A stretch of DNA of 36,310 nt from the NCBI GenBank assembly GCA_026260175.1, contig JAKCWW010002132.1:9813-46122 (forward strand). Direction: 5' to 3'. How positions within the stretch are numbered: the stretch's first letter is position 1; each line of letters opens with the position of its first letter. The position numbers and the translations under genes were made by a program. Shown one piece after another: positions 31,801 through 36,310 of this stretch. This DNA is from Reticulitermes lucifugus. Taxonomy: Eukaryota; Arthropoda; Insecta; Blattodea; Rhinotermitidae. Below the pieces are notes generated by a model. That model saw only the letters and a program-made list of their open reading frames with translations. It was not told where the DNA came from and did no database searches.

Positions 31801-32885
31801 TTTCAACAGAAATTTGAAAAAGACTGTTGGGATGTAGGAAGGAGTAAGCAGTGACAGTTGAGTGCAGAGGAGCGTAAACTTTGTTCTAAAATTTTCTGAC
31901 TTTGTTCGGAATTGATAAGGACATTTTTGGCACACTTAACATGTTGGCTCCCTTATCCGACTATGATTGGATAAGGTACGTCTGTCTAAGCTCACATATC
32001 CGCCTGTGTCCTCTAAGTTTTTGTCCATCTATCTACAGTAGTTTAGGAGAAACTTACATTTAAACATTATGTTGCAATATAAGCATACACTGTTAAAAAT
32101 GGGTGGGCCACCTGGTCAGCAAGCAGTGGGACTGCTGGGAGCAAACGTGTTTAATATCCCTTTAAGTGCTGAATGCAAGATTTACGAGTTTTTATGGTGC
32201 AATAATTTTCCATCTTACACAACACAATCAATAACTGTTCACGTAGCAACACCTGTGTTACTTCTGTTTAATGACCAAATTACTGAACTACTGAAACCAC
32301 TTATCTTAACCCCCAGACACAATCAGTGTGGTACACAAAACCACTCAATCCTGCCTTCTGAGTGCTTCATCCTCCACTGAAATACTGAATCTATCTTAAA
32401 TCACTCTTCTTGACATACAAATACTATATAATTGACTGCCATGGCACAAGACAAAGGGTCCAGAGCAGACACCAGTGACTGCCATGCAGTGAACACATTA
32501 AAGGACACTCTGAATAACACAAGTCAAGGATACAAAGTTCACAGTTGATGTGTGCCGGCTCTACCAACATCTGACTGCCTGTTGCCAGAGGTAAACGCAA
32601 GCTGAAAGGTTTGATAGGTCGTAGACTGGTTACAGGCTGGTGATACTTCACAAATCCATCAAATTCCCCTGCCAGGTTGATATCAAACAGCATTGATGTC
32701 TGTTACACATAAAACATACTGATTCATTCCTTTACTACAACCTAACATGTAACCAAAACAAAATGCAATGTCACTATACCTTTGAAGCCTGATGATGTAC
32801 CGCAATCAGGTTGTCAACTACATTCACTGCAAAACGGCCACTCATATCTAGTCTCAATATATGGCTCTTTTTTGCTGTAAGCATC
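22754..32885 (-). CDS. RMC1: RMC1 (Mic1), Mon1-Ccz1 complex subunit; 3' part of gene
   Basis: Ten exons join in frame through exact GT/AG sites to 418 codons plus TAA: 32780-32885, 32534-32699, 31043-31106, 28825-28930, 27894-28016, 27488-27635, 26646-26824, 25299-25438, 23576-23730, 22754-22824. Recognisable RMC1 segments include AVNVVDNLIAVHHQ, LFDINLAGEFDGFV, NWVVFQPNIVID, IPVQHYLHELVI, YHVVSDSKPL, ACLLLSLENLYPP, VSARKFLEAAK and FFEQRNQRL. The helical Mic1 domain covers the last 280 or so residues; the first exons are the end of the N-terminal beta-propeller. RMC1 (Drosophila Bulli) supports Mon1-Ccz1, the Rab7 exchange factor of late endosomes and autophagosomes. Against a usual length of about 650 residues, roughly 240 N-terminal residues are missing. 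Their exons were not found up to the right edge. No stop or frameshift interrupts the part present. Confidence 0.95.
23576..23730 (-). CDS. RMC1: RMC1 exon: SARKFLEAAK ... FFEQRNQRLKG
   Basis: Acceptor CATGGCAG, 51 codons, donor AAGG|GTAAGC in phase 1. It carries the near-invariant FFEQRNQRL motif close to the C-terminus. Confidence 0.95.
24980..25150 (+). pseudogene. LINE C-terminal relic in RMC1 intron
   Basis: The + strand reads in pieces TRISRRVLELKYKETYG and then GKSIKRWKTDG, recalling the R-I-P-R-R-V-L-E ... G-R-P-R-x-R-W ... W-E-D-R-x-x-W-R end of insect LINE polymerases. Several stops are present. Family similarity is by motif order only, and it is antisense to RMC1. Confidence 0.45.
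25299..25438 (-). CDS. RMC1: RMC1 exon: ACLLLSLENLYPPAHQLALD segment
   Basis: Acceptor GATTTCAG, 46 codons and two bases of a split Arg codon, donor CTCAG|GTGC. Contains DMLKRLSTANEEIIEVLLSK. The exon lacks its own in-frame start and is recognised by splice sites plus family similarity. Confidence 0.95.
25635..25738. repeat. 52-bp tandem duplication
   Basis: Two adjacent 52-bp units (25635-25686, 25687-25738), starting GACTAGGAGGAGTA and ending AGATAAGCTTT, differ at only two positions. This is a recent duplication inside an RMC1 intron. Confidence 0.9.
25930..26192. mobile_element. piggyBac-like MITE (contains assembly gap)
   Basis: TTAA followed by CACATTCACTACC (25934-25946) is mirrored by GGTAGTGAATGTG (26176-26188) followed by TTAA. 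The 13-bp perfect terminal inverted repeats and TTAA target duplication are the piggyBac signature. The interior has no coding capacity, and 78 bases of it are unresolved. Confidence 0.85.
26016..26093. other. Assembly gap (78 N)
   Basis: An unresolved run of N inside the piggyBac-like MITE. Its true length is unknown. No exon is predicted to fall in it, since the RMC1 frame is complete across the flanking exons. Confidence 1.
26361..26416. repeat. GC-rich 25-bp inverted repeat (hairpin)
   Basis: Arms 26361-26385 and 26392-26416 pair with one mismatch around a 6-base centre (GGCCCT). It is strongly GC-rich in AT-rich surroundings. Confidence 0.9.
26479..26543. repeat. Second inverted repeat, about 29-bp arms
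   Basis: GGGTGAGCAGTGCCCAACAT at the left (26479-26508) is complementary to the right arm (26515-26543), ending GGGCACTGCTCACCC, around a 6-base spacer. A small indel lies near the loop. Confidence 0.9.
26646..26824 (-). CDS. RMC1: RMC1 exon: Mic1 domain core
   Basis: Acceptor GTCTCTAG, 59 complete codons containing VLLEYIRSLTDFHIPVQHYL and HQLLQYHVVSDSKPL, donor CATTG|GTCAGT, phase 0. This is the most conserved part of the protein. The frame runs on past the donor, but the following residues do not fit the family. Confidence 0.95.
27007..27026. repeat. (CA)10 microsatellite
   Basis: A pure CA run in an RMC1 intron. Confidence 0.95.
27488..27635 (-). CDS. RMC1: RMC1 exon: DQSDMYTNVFSRF segment
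   Basis: Starts ATGGCTACC after TTTGCAG and ends GACATGGCTG|GTATG in phase 1. A Pro/Ala-rich linker is followed by the conserved AIDQSDMYTNVFSRFADR. Confidence 0.92.
27894..28016 (-). CDS. RMC1: RMC1 exon: helical repeat start
   Basis: 41 codons, phase 0 at both ends (GTTGCAG|GTT ... CAG|GTGAG). Includes LVVIAELFDHLNDVYRSFLE. Confidence 0.92.
28205..28518. repeat. 31-bp minisatellite, about 10 units
   Basis: The unit is close to CACAATTGTGAAGATAGCC followed by ATACAGCATTAC. Three unit types alternate (GATAGCCATA, GATTGTCACA, GACAGCTATA) in the order A B C A B C A A B A, a 93-bp higher-order pattern. It lies in the RMC1 intron between exons 28825-28930 and 27894-28016. Many units contain the palindrome CACAATTGTG. 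Confidence 0.9.
28825..28930 (-). CDS. RMC1: RMC1 exon: LEPLVKLIQDK segment
   Basis: Acceptor TTTACAG, one base finishing the Trp codon, 35 codons (YINLRLEPLVKLIQDKCLLV ... KPVVIQ), donor CAG|GTAC, phase 0. It links the propeller to the helical domain. Confidence 0.92.
29690..30300 (-). pseudogene. Tc1/mariner-like transposase relic
   Basis: On the minus strand, over shifting frames, the pieces appear in order: N-R-Y-W-C-S-K-N, then FMQDIATSKAAHLWV (from an F-Q-Q-D-G-A-x-x-H-x-A-type Asp motif), then PPRSPDLN (29905-29929), the W-P-x-x-S-P-D-L-x-P region with the next catalytic position, then a C-terminal stretch. Many stops and frameshifts make it long dead. It lies in the large RMC1 intron in the same orientation as the gene. 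Superfamily by motif; subfamily not determined. Confidence 0.75.
30835..31009. mobile_element. pogo/Tigger-like MITE
   Basis: The left end CAGTAGAACCCAGATAAGAA and the right end, read inverted, CAGTAGAACCCTGTTAAGAA give inverted repeats of about 23 bp with few mismatches. TA flanks both sides (30833-30834, 31010-31011), as expected for Tc1/mariner-pogo insertion. At 175 bp it is non-autonomous. Confidence 0.85.
31043..31106 (-). CDS. RMC1: RMC1 micro-exon (64 nt)
   Basis: GTACGCAG acceptor, GTAACT donor. Encodes SPNWVVFQPNIVIDAKLGCL with split Tyr and Trp codons at its ends. It was found by looking for the missing W-I-V-F-Q-P segment of the family. A pogo-like MITE ends only 33 bp before it on the + strand, downstream of its donor. 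Confidence 0.9.
32534..32699 (-). CDS. RMC1: RMC1 exon: FDIN-L-x-GEFDG segment
   Basis: Starts ACATCAATG after GTAACAG, with 55 codons and one base. TSMLFDINLAGEFDGFVKYH is strongly RMC1-like. The donor T|GTATCC is the weakest of the set; it is chosen because the next exon completes a Tyr codon, as homologues require. Confidence 0.88.
32780..32885 (-). CDS. RMC1: RMC1 exon (first one in window)
   Basis: Acceptor TTTTACAG, one leading base completing an upstream codon, then 35 codons including SHILRLDMSGRFAVNVVDNL. Ends CAAAG at GTATAG, phase 0. It corresponds to the last propeller blade of RMC1. Because of the leading partial codon, at least one coding exon must lie upstream. Confidence 0.9.
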
Positions 32886-34461
32886 CTGTAAAAGTAAAAT
32901 TATTATAAATTACATATAATCATTAAAAGTAACACAATAACAGAGCTGTTTCATTTGCAAGGGTGATTCATATGAACATTACTGTTCTGTTACAAAATGC
33001 CTGTATTACTTTACAGTGCTTATAACTTGCATTACTGTCTATATGATGAGATTCTCATAGTGATGATGATTCATACTGCGGCCCCTAAGGTTACAGTACC
33101 ATACAGTGTGGTAGATAGGTATCAACATTTTGGAAGAACATGCTGCCTGCATCTTCAGGGCTGAAGGTGCGAATATCATGCTCCTCCAAAACAACAGAAA
33201 ATACTGACTACACTATAACATGTCATAATCCTGAGGGCAACAATATGGAACTCATGTTACCTCTTAATACAGTTCACTTAAAATAAGTCATCAATATCAT
33301 GATGTCATTGGGAAAGACACTTTGTAAGTCAAGCAACCAACTCTATGCCACAAGCTGCACCTCCTTGTCCAGACAACAGCTGATTCCGCTGACTGTCAAT
33401 TTAACCATTTTTTATCCTTCTATTTCTAGTCTCATTCCTACCAGCTATAACTGAATTTTGCAAGAATTAAAATAACGACACTTCACTGGGGGGAAACACT
33501 GCTGTCCTGTAAATGGACTACTACAAGAGATGCTCCATACTATATTTCATTCATCTACCACACACACTGTATAATCTTAGGTTCTGACAGTGTCATTAAA
33601 TAAAGCATTTTTCTTTGTCCTTGCACCATAATTACTGTAGTACATCTTATCAGGTGTACCTAGCAGAAATGCTAATGCAGTATAACCGCAATTTTAAGTT
33701 CCTGCATTTTGCATTTCCCAAGATTTTACAAACTTTTTTGTAAGAGTCCAGCCAAATGCCCATAAGAACAATGTTATATTTTCACGGATTTTACCTTCCC
33801 TGACTTATGTTTTCCCATACTTTACACTTCATTTTCATAACCCTGACCATGGAATTTACCAATTTTATATTTCACAGCTTTCTTCTCAGAATTTTTACTT
33901 GTGTCCAGTAATGCATAGGCTAGAGACATCTCAGTGAAATCTCCCCAAACTGTACGCAGAAGTATTTAAGACATATCTTGCATAGACAGCAGCAGGTTCA
34001 ATGGAAACATATGTCAAATTTCAGACAATCGCCTGTAGTCGAGAGCGATTGATTGTATGAGCAAATACCACAGCGTCTTTAGTCTACAATTGTATATCAG
34101 TATTGCAGACCAAATTATATTGTGAACTGAGAATAATTTCACAGCAAAGGGTGAAATATGTATTAAAGAGAGCAGAAATCTTTTAAAATAAGGTACAAAA
34201 GAGATATTTTAGCGAAACTCGACGTGCATACTGGAACACATGTTGACCCAGCATCAGAGCTGGGACTTCTGGTGTCAACATTAAACACAATTGTGAAAAA
34301 CCATGAAGCAACTGAAAGCAGTTACATCCAGTGTGGGACTCATCATCATAAAATGCATGGGGATGTCTGATGAGGGCATTCAGCTATCACAGTGTCATTT
34401 TTTTTAGGTAATTCATCCCCATTGTGTTTTTAAAATAATCAAAGATGTATAACAATTTAAG
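32886..34461. other. RMC1 intron or upstream sequence, no exon found
   Basis: I looked on the minus strand for the missing propeller segments of RMC1 and found no splice-flanked match. The stretch is AT-rich with no clear element. Confidence 0.4.
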
Positions 34462-34508
34462 TCAAACACAACCATATACTTCGTTTAAATTAGCATATAT
34501 TTTTTCAA

Positions 34509-34552
34509 GTCAGCTACATGTTTCAACCATATATGGTATTCATCAGGCTGCC
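34509..34552 (-). ncRNA. Hammerhead-like motif, left arm of foldback 1
   Basis: Minus strand: CAGC (34547-34550), CTGATGA (34540-34546), stem II ACCAT/ATGGT, GAAAC (34520-34524) with the self-complementary ACATGT, A, then GCTG (34511-34514) pairing with CAGC. Confidence 0.45.
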
Positions 34553-34606
34553 ACACAAAAAATAAAGTAAGTATACAGTTATGTGTACTTACTTTATTTT
34601 TTGTGT

Positions 34607-34650
34607 GGCAGCCTGATGATGACCATATATGGTTGAAACATGTAGCTGAC
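34607..34650 (+). ncRNA. Hammerhead-like motif, right arm of foldback 1
   Basis: CAGC (34609-34612), CTGATGA (34613-34619), TG, stem II ACCAT/ATGGT, T, GAAAC (34635-34639) within GAA plus palindrome ACATGT, A (34644), GCTG (34645-34648) closing stem I. The palindromic stem III is what dimeric minimal hammerheads use. The unpaired bases flanking stem II depart from the canonical core. Confidence 0.45.
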
Positions 34651-34970
34651 TTGAACAAAATATATGCTGATTTAAACGAAGTATATGGTTGTGTTTGAAT
34701 TTCTTATATAACTTAATCACGGTGTCATGTGACATCACGTTGTGACAATACTGTGAGGAAGGTGTTTCCAATTTATATACATGTAGCATGTTCACGTTGT
34801 ATTTAGATTGTAAAAATGTTCAAAGTCCATACTTCAAATGGCTTGCCGAAGTCTTTTGTTCTACATCAACCCGTACAATGTTCACTTTCCAGACCTTACA
34901 CCATTTTTAGGTGGTCCTCACAAAAACATAAAATCTGTACGTTGTATTGACCGTGCATCTTATTACAGTT

Positions 34971-35172
34971 GAAATTTATTTTATTTTACCAACTTATGCA
35001 CAATATCTTACATTTTACTCATATGGATGTAACAACTTATACAATAGATGTATAGTCTGTGCTTTAATGCTGACCCCCTGAAGATGGCTACTAACAAGCC
35101 GAAATATGTATAGGGGTAAATTGATACCATTGTAAGATATTGTGCATAAGTTGGTAAAGTAAAATAAATTTC
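34971..35172. mobile_element. Foldback element 2 (41-bp arms)
   Basis: Arms 34971-35011 and 35132-35172 are inverted copies with one mismatch, enclosing 120 bp that include a hammerhead-like motif at 35074-35116. No open frame is present. Confidence 0.8.
35074..35116 (+). ncRNA. Hammerhead-like motif in foldback 2
   Basis: CCCC (35074-35077), CTGAAGA (35078-35084; the N position is A), T, stem II GGC/GCC, GAA (35101-35103), stem III AUA-UG-UAU, A (35112), GGGG (35113-35116) pairing exactly with CCCC. All hammerhead elements are in order and the expected cleavage would follow A35112. The extra T before stem II is again present. Confidence 0.5.
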
Positions 35173-35528
35173 AAAAATAAAATCTGTTTTACTGTATCTG
35201 TATTGTGAGCTTGAAACTGTTAACAGTTATGCACTAAATACCAAATATGGTCTGCAGGTGAGAACTTCACCATACATAACCCCCACTAAGCAATATATAT
35301 TTTCTGGTTTGTCACTAGATGCCGAAAATCAAACAACATGACACACCTTTAGTTTAGTACGTACTTCCACATGTATCAGTTCTCACATTCAAACCAACCA
35401 CAGCACATAGAGGTACATACAAAAGAAAATTAAACAACCCGTGGCTTGAAAGTGTCTTACAGTACAACAGTTACAGTAAACTTTGGTTAGGACATCCCTT
35501 TGTGACAGATAAAAGGTAAAATTAATAA

Positions 35529-35960
35529 AAATACCGTCCGTCACAACACTTTTATACATGGTTATTGATTATGATCTTATACTACATGTTTCGGCCTCAT
35601 TTGGCCATCATCAGGTATATCTAAATACAAAAAATGTTAAATTACAACATAAATTTTTTAAGGTTAGAATAAGATGTTATTCTTTACAGTTGAAGTAGAC
35701 ATACAGAACTTTATTCTTATAATCCCACTTCAACTGTAAAGAATAAGATCCTATTTTAACCTTAAAAATTTTGTTTGCAATTACACTTCCTCCTACTGGG
35801 CCTTCATGGCCTGTTCTAGGGAGAACTTTACCTTTACCTTTACCTAATATTTTTTGTATTTATATATACCTAATGATGGCCAAAAGAGGCCAAAACATCT
35901 AGTATAAAATCATAAACAACAATATATAAAAGCATTGTGTCTGATGGTATTTTTATAAAT
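35529..35960. mobile_element. Foldback element 3 (imperfect arms)
   Basis: The left half (35529-35690) and right half (about 35735-35960) are inverted, diverged copies. Both hold the hammerhead-like block and an inner block reading CTTTACAGTTGAAG on one side and CTTCAACTGTAAAG on the other. The right half has extra sequence with (CCTTTA)n near 35829-35844. Confidence 0.75.
35578..35619 (-). ncRNA. Hammerhead-like motif, left arm of foldback 3
   Basis: Minus strand: TATAC (35615-35619), CTGATGA (35608-35614), T, stem II GGCC/GGCC, GAA plus ACATGT (35584-35589), A (35583), GTATA (35578-35582) pairing with TATAC. The right-arm copy (35865-35908, + strand) keeps the stems but has lost the core (CTAATGA, AAAAC), so only this copy looks intact. 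Confidence 0.5.
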
Positions 35961-36310
35961 TTTTGTTTTTAACGGTTACAGTACTTTAATTACCTTAGCA
36001 AGGTTTACATTACTGGGTCTTGTTTTTATATCAAATAATCCAATAAAAGTTCAAACAGATTAATATACTTCCTACTGTACTTCCAGTAATGTATGTACAT
36101 GTACATCACACAATTAGTTACTTAGCATGATGTTCTGGAATAGCAAGAATTGGATTGGCAGCTCAACAGTGGTAAATGTCTTTAAAATTAAATACAACAA
36201 GTATAATTCCTGTGTAAATATTTTAAATTTCCCATTAATTCCTATGGGCCATTGTCTAGTCGAATTTAAACTCAACACCCTGTAGCTACAAAACATACTT
36301 GCAATTCAAT
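35961..36310. other. Right end, nothing recognised
   Basis: AT-rich, with no exon or element supported on either strand. The missing RMC1 5' exons are expected beyond the edge. Confidence 0.4.

Larger units (their letters stand above)
34462..34698. mobile_element. Foldback element 1 (two about 112-bp arms)
   Basis: Arms 34462-34573 and 34586-34698 are inverted copies with few differences around a 12-bp centre. Each arm carries one hammerhead-like core (minus strand in the left arm, plus strand in the right). There is no coding capacity. A head-to-head pair of such repeats is usual for Penelope-like-element debris, but no RT is present to confirm it. Confidence 0.8.

Noticed and set aside
32069..32380. 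103-residue plus-strand open frame in an RMC1 intron
   Set aside because: No similarity to a known domain, no splice context, antisense to the gene.
33110..33190. CCTGAAGATG ... CCAAAATG on the minus strand, a possible hammerhead core
   Set aside because: The GAAA box is missing and no stem I pairing is seen.

Overview
This is eukaryotic, AT-rich nuclear DNA. Short exons with GT/AG introns, dense LINE, SINE, MITE and Gypsy debris and the absence of operons point to an arthropod, most likely a hemimetabolous insect. A cockroach or termite relative is my best guess from the style of the repeats, and that guess is weak. One run of N (26016-26093) marks an assembly gap.

Two gene regions stand out. 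The left half (about 1.1-18.3 kb) holds three genes for secreted, probably furin-processed proteins. Each has a signal peptide, a long Ser/Thr/Asn-rich prodomain, a basic cleavage site followed by Ser, and a C-terminal Cys domain of about 130-160 residues ending in a V-G-C-V motif. The + strand gene (1162-2996) has the most canonical interleukin-17-like C-terminus (A-K-C-V-C ... L-P-V-G-C-V-C). Two minus-strand paralogues (4255-6594 and 16830-18154) share promoter, 5'UTR, signal peptide and early propeptide at about 96% DNA identity, but their mature regions have diverged almost completely. A degenerate Gypsy-type element and other repeats lie between them.

The right half (22754-32885, minus strand) is the 3' part of RMC1 (Mic1/C18orf8; Drosophila Bulli), a subunit of the Mon1-Ccz1 Rab7 exchange-factor complex. 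Ten exons join in frame to 418 codons plus stop. The 5' exons, roughly the first third of the protein, were not found and probably lie beyond the right edge. Its introns hold a mariner-like transposase relic, pogo-like and piggyBac-like MITEs, a 31-bp minisatellite and strong inverted repeats.

Repeat landscape: LINE 3' ends at about 118-275, 8021-8450, 19461-19872 and 25000-25150; a LINE reverse-transcriptase relic at 20580-21000; tRNA-derived SINE pieces near 8.85 and 22.4 kb; and three foldback elements crowded into 34462-35960. Several foldbacks, and a site at 9252-9296, carry a hammerhead-ribozyme-like core (CTGANGA ... GAAA). The flanking stem I differs in sequence from copy to copy but stays base-paired, which is the most unusual RNA-level signal in the window.
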